A DNA stretch of 64,000 nt, taken from assembly GCF_040372045.1 (NCBI RefSeq), contig NZ_BAABWH010000009.1. One strand, given 5' to 3'. Within the stretch, counting starts at the first letter, position 1; each line of letters begins with the position of its first letter. Below are positions 16,446 to 25,927 of the stretch, piece after piece. Position numbers and translations under genes: made by a program. The notes under the pieces are model-generated. The model saw nothing but the letters and a program-made list of their open reading frames with translations, did no database searches and was not told the DNA's origin. Source of the DNA: Thalassolituus sp006212115 (GTDB lineage Bacteria; Pseudomonadota; Gammaproteobacteria; Pseudomonadales; Oceanobacteraceae).

Positions 16446-17972
16446 GTGGTTATCGCTATGATTCCATCACCTGCAATAATTAAATTCTATCAAGATGCAG
16501 ACGCATTCTTCTTCCGCCTGACACTCGCGCTGCTCGGTGTCTCTCTGCTATTGGCGAGCTGGCACAACACCTGGTTAGAAGCCTTACTGGTTGGCATTCC
16601 CGCCGTTGCAGTTCCCGGCATGATCAGCAAAACCATGCCGGGACACCGACTGTCGCGCATTGCCTTTGCCGCCTCTCTGATGGTATTTGCAGGTTTGCAT
16701 ATTCATCAGGCACACGGTCTGATCGAAATGCACTTCGGAATATTTGCCCTGCTTGCTGCCCTCCTTTATTACCGGGACCATCTGACCATCATTACCGCTG
16801 CTGCAGTTATCGCCGTTCACCACCTGGTATTTAATTTCCTTCAGGAAGCAGGCACCGGTGTCTATGTATTCGAATACCATGCGAGTCTTGATGTTACGAC
16901 CGGCCTGAATATCGTGTTGCTGCATGCTGCCTTTGTTGTGTTCGAGTCCGGTGTTCTGGTTTATCTCTCACGCAAAAGCTGGGCAGAGTTTATTCAGGGA
17001 GTGGAATTACGCGATATCGGTGAACACCTGCAAAAAGAAGGTCAGATTGATCTCTCTTATCAGGTCGCTAATCCACGCTCTGACTTTGGCCATACCTTTA
17101 ACCGGTTCTTCAGTCAGGTTAATGAACTTGTCACGGAAGCCAGTCAGCTGTCTGGACAGATAGCGGGGATCAGTCACGATTTTAATGGCTCATCGAAAAC
17201 GGTCGAAGCTGGCGCGCGCAAACAGGCAGACGAGACGGACCTGATCGCCTCGGCCACCCTGGAGATGACCAGTGCCATGGAAGAGATCAACCGTTTCTCC
17301 GATGAAGCCGCAGGAGCCGCTGGCACAGCCACCGAGGTATCCTCATCCAGCGACAAAGAGATTCGTGCTGCCCGGACAGGTATCGAACAGCTGGAGCGCA
17401 GTATTCGTACGGCGAATACGGTGATCGAAAACCTCGACTCTGAAAGCAACAACATTGGATCTGTGCTGTCCGTTATTCAGGGTATTGCCGAACAGACTAA
17501 CCTACTGGCATTGAATGCAGCCATTGAAGCGGCGCGTGCAGGGGAACAAGGACGTGGCTTTGCTGTTGTTGCAGATGAAGTGCGCACGCTGGCTTCCCGT
17601 ACGCATGAAAGCACCGAAGAAATTCAACGCATGATCGAGCAGCTACAGAAAGGTTCCAGCGAAGCAGTCAGCGCCATGGAGACATCCCTGAGTGGTGTGA
17701 GTGAAAGCGTGGCTCAGGTTGGCCGCATTGATGAGCAACTGTCCTCAATCAAGTCATCGGTCGAGTCAATGAGCAACATGAATCAACAAATTGCCCAAGC
17801 CATTCGGGAGCAAAACCTCGCCATCAATGAGGTCAACGGCAACATTATATCGATACGGGAAATCGGTGATTCCAACCTTGAGATGGCCACCGCATCGTTA
17901 ACGAAAACCGGACAGCTGTCTTCAATGTCAGAACGTATGGCGACGCTGCTCAGTCAGTTCAAAGCCAGCTGA
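16446..17972 (+). CDS. Methyl-accepting chemotaxis protein with a six-helix, histidine-rich membrane sensor
   Basis: Chemoreceptor of 508 residues. The first 170 residues form about six membrane helices with little periplasmic loop, so sensing probably happens in the membrane or cytoplasm. Histidines cluster at helix ends (GLHIHQAHGLIEMHFG, about 82-97, and AVHHLVF near 126), which would suit haem or metal binding. The C-terminal half is a standard signalling hairpin with the tip EQTNLLALNAAIEAARAG and GRGFAVVADEVRTLA. Start is GTG at 16446 or ATG at 16458; neither has a clear ribosome site. No che genes adjoin it; it could signal to a system elsewhere or to Pil-Chp. Confidence 0.88.
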   Translation: MVIAMIPSPAIIKFYQDADAFFFRLTLALLGVSLLLASWHNTWLEALLVGIPAVAVPGMISKTMPGHRLSRIAFAASLMVFAGLHIHQAHGLIEMHFGIFALLAALLYYRDHLTIITAAAVIAVHHLVFNFLQEAGTGVYVFEYHASLDVTTGLNIVLLHAAFVVFESGVLVYLSRKSWAEFIQGVELRDIGEHLQKEGQIDLSYQVANPRSDFGHTFNRFFSQVNELVTEASQLSGQIAGISHDFNGSSKTVEAGARKQADETDLIASATLEMTSAMEEINRFSDEAAGAAGTATEVSSSSDKEIRAARTGIEQLERSIRTANTVIENLDSESNNIGSVLSVIQGIAEQTNLLALNAAIEAARAGEQGRGFAVVADEVRTLASRTHESTEEIQRMIEQLQKGSSEAVSAMETSLSGVSESVAQVGRIDEQLSSIKSSVESMSNMNQQIAQAIREQNLAINEVNGNIISIREIGDSNLEMATASLTKTGQLSSMSERMATLLSQFKAS

Positions 17973-17977
17973 GATAA

Positions 17978-17997
17978 AAGGCGGAGAGCTCCGCCTT
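17978..17997. terminator. Bidirectional intrinsic terminator
   Basis: AAGGCGGAG / CTCCGCCTT inverted repeat between the chemoreceptor and the facing TPR lipoprotein gene, with short A/T tracts on both sides (ATAAAAGG and CCTTATAA). It overlaps the stop codon of the minus-strand gene and would serve both. Confidence 0.7.
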
Positions 17998-18382
17998 ATA
18001 ACTGGAACTCCAGTTCGTACAGCAGGTAGTTAAGCATATCGTCGTCTTCATTGGCGAAAACCCGGGCTCGCTCTAATAGCTGCTTGGCCCGGGTGCTATC
18101 GCCAGCAGACAACACCGCTTTAGCCTGGCGGTAGAGGACGTATGGGTTGCGTGGTTCGATACGACGGGCCTGATCAAGATACGTGAGCGCGGCGCTCCAG
18201 TTACCTGCCTGCATCGCATCGTCGGCCTGGCCGAAAAGCATAAGAACCGCAGGATGTTCGCTGCCCTGCCGGAACTCACCATAGTTAATGTTATCTCCCT
18301 GATCCGGCGAATTTGTAGCACACCCTCCCAGTATCAGGGCCATGACCACCAGTGTCGTGGTCAGAACAGTCGATCGAGCCAT
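17996..18382 (-). CDS. TPR-repeat lipoprotein
   Basis: Lipoprotein of 128 residues: signal peptide with lipobox ILGGC (lipidated Cys21), then a tetratricopeptide pair (WSAALTYLDQARRIEPRNPYV and SAGDSTRAKQLLERARVFA). It should sit in the outer or inner membrane facing the periplasm and act as a protein-binding scaffold. It overlaps the 3' end of mrcB by 22 bp in another frame and is co-transcribed. The pairing with PBP1b suggests a role in regulating or docking the synthase, in the way LpoB does in E. coli, though it is not an LpoB homologue by sequence; that is inference. Confidence 0.8.
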   Translation of the reverse strand: MARSTVLTTTLVVMALILGGCATNSPDQGDNINYGEFRQGSEHPAVLMLFGQADDAMQAGNWSAALTYLDQARRIEPRNPYVLYRQAKAVLSAGDSTRAKQLLERARVFANEDDDMLNYLLYELEFQL

Positions 18383-20778
18383 GAGCGAATCTCTCTCCCC
18401 AAACTTTTGACGCCCGACTCACAAGATATTCTGTCTTTTTCCTGCCAGGCTACCGGAAACTCATACACTGTAGCAGAACAACCCTCATCCATTAATTGTC
18501 CCTGTTCATTCACAGGTATCTGAATAAGGTTTCGTGGAGGTGCAAGAGGCTCAGTACCAATCCGCCGGAATGTCTCCTGCCAAATAGGCAGCGCACCACT
18601 GCTGCCGGTAAATGGCATAGCGGCATTGTCGTCCATTCCTACCCAGATAACGCCCAAGTGACGGTTATCAAAACCCGCATACCAGGCGTCACGCTGATCA
18701 TCACTGGTGCCGGTTTTTCCAGCTAAAGGCTGCGGCAGTGAATTCAGACGCCGGGCCGTCCCATCACGTACGACCGCTTTCAAACCCGCAGTCAGCCACT
18801 CCATCGTAACCGGGTCGTACACCTGCTGCCCACGAATAGCGTAGGATGACAACATATCACCCTCCGCAGTCGTCACCGCATCTATCGTTCGCAACGGCAT
18901 CAAAAAACCTTCCGATGCAATCGTCTGGTACATCTGAGTCATCTCCAGTGGCGACAGGGACATAGCCCCCAAGAGAAGTGATGGATAAGGCGGGATATCA
19001 TCACGGATGCCCAACCGTGTAAGCTCATCGACCACATTGTTTAGCCCGACAGTCATTCCCAACCGTGCCGTTGCCTGATTAAGAGATCGTTGCAGAGTTT
19101 CCTGCATGGGAAGTAAACCATGACTGGTTTTATCGTAATTCTGCGGCTGCCATAGGCTGCCGTCCTGCCCTTCTACTGTCACCGGAGCGTCATCCACCAG
19201 CGTACCCCAGTGATAATTTCCGCTGCGCAGCGCCGCCAGATATACAGCAGGCTTGGCCAAAGAGCCGACGGCCCGCTTAGCATTTAAGGCTCGGTTAAAT
19301 CCAAAGAATGACGCATCGCGCGCACCCAGTAACGCACGAATTTCTCCGCCATCGACGCTGGTCACCACCGCAGCTGTCTCTAGCTTATTTTTCAAAGACG
19401 GTGCCCGGTTTTCGAGACGGCTCAAGTGGCTATCAGCGGCTTGCTCAACGGCGTTCTGCACCCAAGGGTCCAGCGTCGTAAAAATACGTAAGCCTTCAGA
19501 TTGCAGATCCTGCAGTCGGTAGTCCTGCTGCAATTGTTGTTTTGCGAGTTCAAGAAACGCTGGATATTCACGCTGCCCTGCGCGGCGAGGAGACGCCGTC
19601 AACAGAGATGAACGCATGGCTCTGAGGCTGTCGGCCTCGCTGATAATTTTACTGTCGGCCATTAAGCGTAAAATTAAATCACGGCGTTCTTTAGAACGTT
19701 GCGGATTACGACGAGGGTTGTAAAAAGACGCGCCTTTTACCAACCCCACAAGAGTGGCTATTTCGGCATGATCCAGCTCACGTAATGGTTTGCCAAAATA
19801 GAAGCGTGAGGCCAAGCCGAAGCCATGGATACCACGTCGCCCGGCCTGTCCGAGATAAACTTCGTTAATGTAGGCTTCGAGTATTTCTTCTTTATCGTAA
19901 TGCAGCTCCAACAGCAGCGACATAAATGCTTCCTGCACCTTTCTGCTGAGCGACCTTTCGTTGGTTAAAAAGAAGTTTTTAACCAGCTGTTGAGTCAGGG
20001 TTGATCCACCCTGAACCATTCGACCGGCCTGCATATTAGCAACCATGGCCCGGGCTATGCCCGTCGGCGAGATTCCCCAATGTTCGAAAAAGCGTTTGTC
20101 TTCCGTGATGATCAATGCTGCTACGAGCACCGGAGGCACGTCCTCAAGCCGGACCAGTTCACGGTCTTCGTTGTGCACAGGAAAGATACCGCCAATATAC
20201 TGGGGCTCGAGACGGATAAGCGCCTGAGTGCCGTCGGCATCAGACACGCGCGCAATACGACCTGAACTGATGGTCACTTTAATCACACGACTTGCTTCCG
20301 GGCCATCCCAGAAAGGGAAACCCCTACGGTAGATCTGCCAGGTATCACCGGCACGCTTGTAGGTTCCCGGACGGTCTACTTGTCCGCTGGCACGGTAATC
20401 CGCCCATTGCAGCTCCGCCTGTAATTGCTCAGGCGACAACAGGCGTCCGGGATACAGTGCCAGAGGGCGTGCGTACACTTTAGCGGGCAAGGCCCATTTT
20501 TTACCGTCGAAGGCCTTGCGCACTTCAGCATCAAGATAAACCATCCAGGCTGCAAATAAGGTAAGTAACAGAATCAGCAGGGCGAGAAGTTTTCCTTTCC
20601 ATTGCCTCTTCGGCTTTCCTGCTTCAGCCTGTTTTGCCCGAGAGTTTTGATCTGATGGCTTCTTCGAAGACCCCGTAGGTGCCCCCTTAGATGACTTTTT
20701 ACTGGGCTCTTTTTGGCTGGCTGTGTTCTTCCTGACCGGCTTCTTATTAGCAGGCTTTTGCGTGGACTTCCCCGGCAT
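18361..20778 (-). CDS. mrcB: Bifunctional penicillin-binding protein 1b
   Basis: Class A PBP that polymerises and cross-links peptidoglycan. I chose ATG at 20778 (MPGKSTQKPANKK, 805 aa); the frame extends to 20856, but the added residues would place a hydrophobic stretch before the long Lys/Ser-rich cytoplasmic tail. Membrane segment at about 56-78, a UB2H-like region (PGRLLSPEQLQAELQWADYR), the GT51 domain with ITEDKRFFEHWG (glutamate about 226) and GGSTLTQQLVKN, then the transpeptidase with SLAK (about 505) and KTGTSDDQRDAWYAGF. All catalytic motifs look intact. It is divergent from glnE and followed by the TPR lipoprotein. Confidence 0.95.
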   Translation of the reverse strand: MPGKSTQKPANKKPVRKNTASQKEPSKKSSKGAPTGSSKKPSDQNSRAKQAEAGKPKRQWKGKLLALLILLLTLFAAWMVYLDAEVRKAFDGKKWALPAKVYARPLALYPGRLLSPEQLQAELQWADYRASGQVDRPGTYKRAGDTWQIYRRGFPFWDGPEASRVIKVTISSGRIARVSDADGTQALIRLEPQYIGGIFPVHNEDRELVRLEDVPPVLVAALIITEDKRFFEHWGISPTGIARAMVANMQAGRMVQGGSTLTQQLVKNFFLTNERSLSRKVQEAFMSLLLELHYDKEEILEAYINEVYLGQAGRRGIHGFGLASRFYFGKPLRELDHAEIATLVGLVKGASFYNPRRNPQRSKERRDLILRLMADSKIISEADSLRAMRSSLLTASPRRAGQREYPAFLELAKQQLQQDYRLQDLQSEGLRIFTTLDPWVQNAVEQAADSHLSRLENRAPSLKNKLETAAVVTSVDGGEIRALLGARDASFFGFNRALNAKRAVGSLAKPAVYLAALRSGNYHWGTLVDDAPVTVEGQDGSLWQPQNYDKTSHGLLPMQETLQRSLNQATARLGMTVGLNNVVDELTRLGIRDDIPPYPSLLLGAMSLSPLEMTQMYQTIASEGFLMPLRTIDAVTTAEGDMLSSYAIRGQQVYDPVTMEWLTAGLKAVVRDGTARRLNSLPQPLAGKTGTSDDQRDAWYAGFDNRHLGVIWVGMDDNAAMPFTGSSGALPIWQETFRRIGTEPLAPPRNLIQIPVNEQGQLMDEGCSATVYEFPVAWQEKDRISCESGVKSLGREIRSWLDRLF

Positions 20779-20997
20779 GTAAATCTGAACTCCGACTTTC
20801 GATAACGATGACACTGACAACAATAAAAATGCGCAAAAAATAAAGGCGCTACACACTGCCCCTAAGACAGCGACGACAGTATCGGGTTCCCGGCAGAGTT
20901 AGTCCATCCTAACAACAAGCAAAGCAGCGAGACTGCGGTTCGGAGTACCCGGAAAAATCGCTATACTCAAGGGATGTTGAAGAGGCGCACCTAAATC

Positions 20998-23904
20998 ATG
21001 TTTAACCCCCTTATTTCCGAGCACTGGCAGAAAACCGAAGCACAGATTACAGCCCTCTCAGAGCGCATGAACCTGAACTGGCAAACGTTTTTCAGCTCAC
21101 TCGATGACGACCAACAAGCGGCCGTTAAACACGTACTGGTGGTCAGTGACTTCGTCGCAGATGCACTCCCAAGAGATCACGACCATCTTTGTGCCGCGAT
21201 CAGCGATGACCGGATTAACCAGCCAATACGCGCAAACGACTATCACCAGTGGCTTAACGAGCTGAGTGACAAGGCTGAGACCGAAGATGATTGGCATCGA
21301 GCATTACGTCGCCTGCGGCGCCGGGCGATGGTTCACATCATCTGGCGGGATGCTCTGAAAACAGGCCACACTCTTGAAACCACTCGAGCTCTGTCAGAGC
21401 TGGCCGATGTCTGTGTCATACGCTCAATCGAATTCCTGCAGCCGCTCCTTGAAGTACGCCACGGCAAGCCACTCGCCAAATCAAGCGAGGATGAACAGGA
21501 AATGCTCGTGATCGGTATGGGCAAACTGGGTGGCTGGGAGCTGAATCTGAGTTCAGATATTGATCTGATTTTTGCTTACCCGGAAAGCGGTAACACAACA
21601 GGGCCAAAGGTCATCAGTAACCAGGAGTTTTTTACCAAGCTAGGACAAAAGCTCATACAGGCGTTAGATAAACAAACGGTGGACGGCTTCGTATTCCGTA
21701 CCGACATGCGTTTGCGCCCCTACGGCGAAAGCGGCCCGCTCGTGATGAACTTTGCGTCCATTGATGAGTACTACCAGACGCAAGGGCGCGATTGGGAACG
21801 TTATGCCATGGTGAAAGCCCGCATCATGACGGGGGAAGACTCGGATAACGCTCAGGCACTGCTCGATATTCTGCGTCCCTTTACATACCGCGCCTATGTC
21901 GACTTCAGTGCATTTGAGTCACTGCGCAGCATGAAAGCCATGATCAACGCCGAAGTACGACGTCGCGGTCTGATGAACAACGTCAAGCTAGGGCCCGGCG
22001 GCATACGTGAAGTCGAGTTTATCGTTCAGGCTTTCCAGTTAATCCGGGGAGGTCAGGAAAAACATCTGCAAACAAGAGAGCTGATGCAGGTGCTCGACAT
22101 GCTATCCGCGGAGGGCTATCTGCCTGTGACCGCAACCGAAGAGTTAAAAACCGCATATTGTTTCCTGCGAGACAGCGAACACGCTCTTCAGGCACTCAGG
22201 GATGAACAGACTCAGGAGCTGCCCATAGAGCCGCTGGATCAAGCCCGGATTGCATTGTCGATGCAATGCAAAGACTGGCAGGTGTATCTGGACACCCTGC
22301 AGCAGCACCGGGATGTAGTGAGCCATCATTTCGCCCAGATCGTCGCTCATGATGAAGAGGACGAATCCAGCGAGACAGATCATATCTGGCTGGATCTCTG
22401 GCATGGAGAACTGACCGACGAGGCCCGGGAAGCGCTGAAGCAGAATCACTCCTGCGCCAACGACACAGCCGTTACGCAACTCATTAATGAGTTCAGGGAA
22501 TCCCGCGCCGTCCATAACATGCAACAAATAGGTCGCGAGCGTCTCGAGGCTCTTATGCCCGCTCTGCTGGAGCAGGTATGCCGCCAATCTGACTCTGAAG
22601 AAACACTGACTCGTATCATCCCACTCCTCGAGGCCGTCCTTCGACGCACAGCCTATCTGGTGCTACTGAGTGAAAATCCGCAAGCTCTCGAGCAGCTGAT
22701 TAAGCTGTGTTCTGCGTCTTCCTGGGTCGCGGAGTACATCACCCGTACGCCGCTACTGCTGGATGAATTACTGGTACCGGAAACCCTGTTCCGCCTGCCA
22801 GACCCTGACGAACTGCAGGAAGAACTGCGCTTGCGCTTACTGCGCGTTGAAGCCGACGATCTGGAGCAACAGATGGAGCAGCTTCGTCAGTTTGTGCGTG
22901 CTCACAAACTGCGTGCTGCGGCTTGCGAGGTAATGGATAAGCTGCCGCTGATGAAAATTAGTGACTACTTGTCACGATTGGCTGAGACCGCGATGACCAT
23001 GGTGATGAACCTCGCCTTCGAGCAAATGGTCAGCAAATATGGCTATCCCACCAATGCAGAAAAAGATCCGGTTTATCAGCCCGAGTTTCTGGTGGTGGGC
23101 TACGGCAAGTCTGGAGGGCGCGAACTGAGCTACAGCTCCGATCTCGACATGGTATTCATTCATCAGGGGACTCCCGGCCGATACACAACCGGCGAGCGAA
23201 GCCTGGATAACGGCGTGTTCTATACCCGCATGGGGCAACGCATGGTGCATATGTGTACCAGCCAGACCCGTTCGGGCGACCTGTACGAAGTGGACCTGAG
23301 ACTACGACCATCGGGAAACTCAGGCATGATCGTGGCCTCAGTCAAGGCCTTCGATGAATATCAGCAGAATCACGCCTGGACATGGGAGCATCAGGCCTTG
23401 GTGCGCGCGCGACCACTCTGTGGTGAGCCGCGCCTGTTTGAGGTGTTTAACTCAATCCGCCAACGCATCCTGACACAATCCCGGGATATCCCGGCTCTGC
23501 GCGAAGAAGTGCGAGCCATGCGACAAAAAATGAGGGATAATCTGGGCTCCAAAGATACAAGCGGCCAACAATTTCACCTGAAACAGGATCAGGGGGGTAT
23601 TGTTGACATCGAGTTTCTGGTTCAATACGGCGTACTGGCCTGGTCACACCAGCACCCTGAATTACTTCAGGTTACCGATAACATGCGGTTGCTGGATGCG
23701 TTTGCAAAGGCCGGTCTGATGGCTCCAAAAGACTGTCAGACCCTGCAGGAAACCTACCTGTCCTACCGAGCCGAAACTCACCGGCGTGCATTGCAGAAAC
23801 AATCCCTGCTCCTCGAGGGCGACATAGTGTCAGAACTCGGATTCGATGCACGGCGTAACGATGTGACCCAACTGTGGAAATTGTGGCTTGAGCCTGACCA
23901 GTAA
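20998..23904 (+). CDS. glnE: Bifunctional glutamine synthetase adenylyltransferase/deadenylase
   Basis: Adenylylates and deadenylylates glutamine synthetase in response to PII and glutamine. Two nucleotidyltransferase domains show the family motif: VIGMGKLGGWELNLSSDIDLIF (deadenylase half, about residues 170-190, quoted in part) and VVGYGKSGGRELSYSSDLDMVF (adenylylating half, about 700). Length 968 compares with 946 in E. coli. A -10-like TATACT (20962-20967) and a GAGG ribosome site precede it. Confidence 0.96.
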   Translation: MFNPLISEHWQKTEAQITALSERMNLNWQTFFSSLDDDQQAAVKHVLVVSDFVADALPRDHDHLCAAISDDRINQPIRANDYHQWLNELSDKAETEDDWHRALRRLRRRAMVHIIWRDALKTGHTLETTRALSELADVCVIRSIEFLQPLLEVRHGKPLAKSSEDEQEMLVIGMGKLGGWELNLSSDIDLIFAYPESGNTTGPKVISNQEFFTKLGQKLIQALDKQTVDGFVFRTDMRLRPYGESGPLVMNFASIDEYYQTQGRDWERYAMVKARIMTGEDSDNAQALLDILRPFTYRAYVDFSAFESLRSMKAMINAEVRRRGLMNNVKLGPGGIREVEFIVQAFQLIRGGQEKHLQTRELMQVLDMLSAEGYLPVTATEELKTAYCFLRDSEHALQALRDEQTQELPIEPLDQARIALSMQCKDWQVYLDTLQQHRDVVSHHFAQIVAHDEEDESSETDHIWLDLWHGELTDEAREALKQNHSCANDTAVTQLINEFRESRAVHNMQQIGRERLEALMPALLEQVCRQSDSEETLTRIIPLLEAVLRRTAYLVLLSENPQALEQLIKLCSASSWVAEYITRTPLLLDELLVPETLFRLPDPDELQEELRLRLLRVEADDLEQQMEQLRQFVRAHKLRAAACEVMDKLPLMKISDYLSRLAETAMTMVMNLAFEQMVSKYGYPTNAEKDPVYQPEFLVVGYGKSGGRELSYSSDLDMVFIHQGTPGRYTTGERSLDNGVFYTRMGQRMVHMCTSQTRSGDLYEVDLRLRPSGNSGMIVASVKAFDEYQQNHAWTWEHQALVRARPLCGEPRLFEVFNSIRQRILTQSRDIPALREEVRAMRQKMRDNLGSKDTSGQQFHLKQDQGGIVDIEFLVQYGVLAWSHQHPELLQVTDNMRLLDAFAKAGLMAPKDCQTLQETYLSYRAETHRRALQKQSLLLEGDIVSELGFDARRNDVTQLWKLWLEPDQ

Positions 23905-23951
23905 AATCAGGCTTTACCGATTTATTATTCAGATTTACGAGCGAGGTCCTT

Positions 23952-24881
23952 ATGCTTCCTTCCATGGCAGACCGTGATGGTCTGATCTGGTTAGACGGAG
24001 AGTTGGTCGACTGGCGCGATGCCAAAGTCCATGTTCTGACTCACACCCTGCACTACGGTATGGGCGTCTTTGAAGGTGTGCGGGCATACGAAACTGATCA
24101 GGGCGCGGCTATTTTCCGCCTGCAGGAGCACACTGATCGCCTGTTCCGTTCTGCGCACATCCTCAATATGAAATTGCCTTACAGCAAAGAAGAATTGAAT
24201 GAAGCGCAGCGTGCTGCTGTACGCGAGAACAATTTAGACAGTGCCTACATCCGTCCAATGGCCTTTTTGGGTTCAGAAGGCATGGGCCTGCGTGCCGATA
24301 ACCTGAAGGTGCACGTCATGGTCGCAGCCTGGGAATGGCCGGCATACATGGGTGAAGAAGCCAAAACTCAGGGCATCAAAATCCGTACATCCAGCTACAC
24401 CCGCCACCACGTGAACATCACCATGTGTAAGGCGAAAGCGAACGGTAACTACATCAACTCCATGCTGGCTTTACGAGAAGCCATCGACAGTGGTTGTGAA
24501 GAAGCCCTGCTGCTGGATAACGAAGGTTATGTTGCTGAAGGTTCCGGCGAGAACTTTTTCCTGATCCGTGACGGCATTATCTACACGCCAGAATTGACGT
24601 CCTGCCTCGATGGTATTACCCGTAAAACCATCATCGAAATGGCTCAGTCACTCGGCTACGAAGTGCGCGAAAAGCGTATTACCCGTGACGAAGTATACGT
24701 CGCTGACGAAGCTTTCTTCACTGGTACTGCTGCAGAAGTACTGCCAATCCAGTCACTGGATGGTCGTATTATTGGTGAAGGCCGTCGCGGTCCTGTCACC
24801 GAAAAATTACAGACTATGTACTTCGACACTGTGACAGGTAAAAACCCATTCAATGCTGAATGGATTACTCCTTGTAAATAA
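23952..24881 (+). CDS. ilvE: Branched-chain amino acid aminotransferase
   Basis: Fold-type IV PLP enzyme for the last step of valine, leucine and isoleucine synthesis. Conserved blocks are LTHTLHYGMGVFEGVRAYE near residue 30, IRPMAFLG, the PLP lysine in CKAKANGNY, EALLLDNEGYVAEGSGENFF and FFTGTAAEVLPI. Length 309 equals that of E. coli IlvE. It is 47 bp downstream of glnE on the same strand and ends at a strong terminator. D-alanine or ADC lyase family members share the fold, but length and motifs favour IlvE. Confidence 0.95.
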   Translation: MLPSMADRDGLIWLDGELVDWRDAKVHVLTHTLHYGMGVFEGVRAYETDQGAAIFRLQEHTDRLFRSAHILNMKLPYSKEELNEAQRAAVRENNLDSAYIRPMAFLGSEGMGLRADNLKVHVMVAAWEWPAYMGEEAKTQGIKIRTSSYTRHHVNITMCKAKANGNYINSMLALREAIDSGCEEALLLDNEGYVAEGSGENFFLIRDGIIYTPELTSCLDGITRKTIIEMAQSLGYEVREKRITRDEVYVADEAFFTGTAAEVLPIQSLDGRIIGEGRRGPVTEKLQTMYFDTVTGKNPFNAEWITPCK

Positions 24882-24913
24882 TTTCTTCGATTTTATTTTC
24901 AAATGGGTGAAAT

Positions 24914-24943
24914 AAAAAAACCCCGGTATTACCGGGGTTTTTT
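24914..24943. terminator. Strong bidirectional intrinsic terminator after ilvE
   Basis: CCCCGGT / ACCGGGG with a 3-nt loop, preceded by seven A and followed by six T. It serves ilvE on the plus strand and the facing lipoprotein gene on the minus strand. Confidence 0.92.
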
Positions 24944-24985
24944 ATGCTCATTACTTTTTCTGCGTAACGCGTAAAAGCGGAAAAA

Positions 24986-25927
24986 TTAAAGTCTTACCTG
25001 CCCATCACGGAAATCAATTTCCGTCACACATTGATTATACTCGCCGGATGAAAACGTCCGGGTCTGAGTGGCATTCCCCGAGACGACGCCCGTCATTGCG
25101 TTAGTATCGAGCGTCAATGAGAAGTCTTCGGTGACAGACCCAAGATCAAGCGACTGCTCGATACTGAAGGCATTCCCTTCCACTTCACTGAAACTGAGCG
25201 TCCCATCGGGGTCGGAGATGTACCCTTCTGCCCAGTTAATAATCCAGTAGGTATCCTGAATATAGGCGCCTGCTGCGCTGCCATCACATAACGTACTTCC
25301 GCGACGCTGATGGGTCACAAAATACTCTTCATCAGTCAATCCCAAAGACGCGCGGTTAGGCTCCGTCAGTAACAGAGTAAACTGGCCCCCCTCTGCGAGC
25401 GTTGAAATGGTCATGGTATAAGTTCGACCCGCGTCGACTTCCATTAACAGTACTTCGTAAGAGTTAGCATTCTCGCTCTGTTCTCTACCGCGAACCGTAT
25501 CACGCACTTCGATGTCGAGATTAGGTGCTTCAGTGCTGCTGAGAATAAGCAAAACAGTCCGGTCTACCAGCGGCGTATAATTCAACTCGAACTCTGATGC
25601 GGTATCCCCTACTCCTGGCAATGCAGATCCGGTTACCCGCGAATGGATCATTATTGAATCACCGTCTGAGACAGCGTATTCCGACACATCCGGCTCGGCC
25701 TCAGCGCCACGAATACCGGCAGCGAATGTGATGTCGATAACAGGTGCATCACTTACATCGGCGCCTGATAAGTCGATAAAGCCATTCGAATCACTACTAC
25801 TTCCCTCACCATCTCCGCCCCCACAGGCGGCCAGCCCAAGAGTTGCGGACAATACGAGTGCACCACGCGTAACGGTACAGAAGGGTGAAGTAGCGGTTCG
25901 GATAGTCTTGGCGCTCGATACCGACAT
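24986..25927 (-). CDS. Lipoprotein of unknown function
   Basis: No family recognised. 313 residues with a signal peptide and lipobox LAAC (Cys about 35), then a Gly/Ser/Asp linker typical of exported lipoproteins. The rest looks beta-rich: a region with LNYTPLVDRTVLLILSS and YTMTISTLAEGGQFTLLL resembles pre-peptidase C-terminal (PPC)-type domains, and the last third contains two cysteines (TLCDGS and YNQCVTEI) that may pair. A GGGAG ribosome site lies 8 bases before the ATG. It is a single-gene unit, divergent from the Zur-type TonB receptor operon. Confidence 0.75.
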   Translation of the reverse strand: MSVSSAKTIRTATSPFCTVTRGALVLSATLGLAACGGGDGEGSSSDSNGFIDLSGADVSDAPVIDITFAAGIRGAEAEPDVSEYAVSDGDSIMIHSRVTGSALPGVGDTASEFELNYTPLVDRTVLLILSSTEAPNLDIEVRDTVRGREQSENANSYEVLLMEVDAGRTYTMTISTLAEGGQFTLLLTEPNRASLGLTDEEYFVTHQRRGSTLCDGSAAGAYIQDTYWIINWAEGYISDPDGTLSFSEVEGNAFSIEQSLDLGSVTEDFSLTLDTNAMTGVVSGNATQTRTFSSGEYNQCVTEIDFRDGQVRL

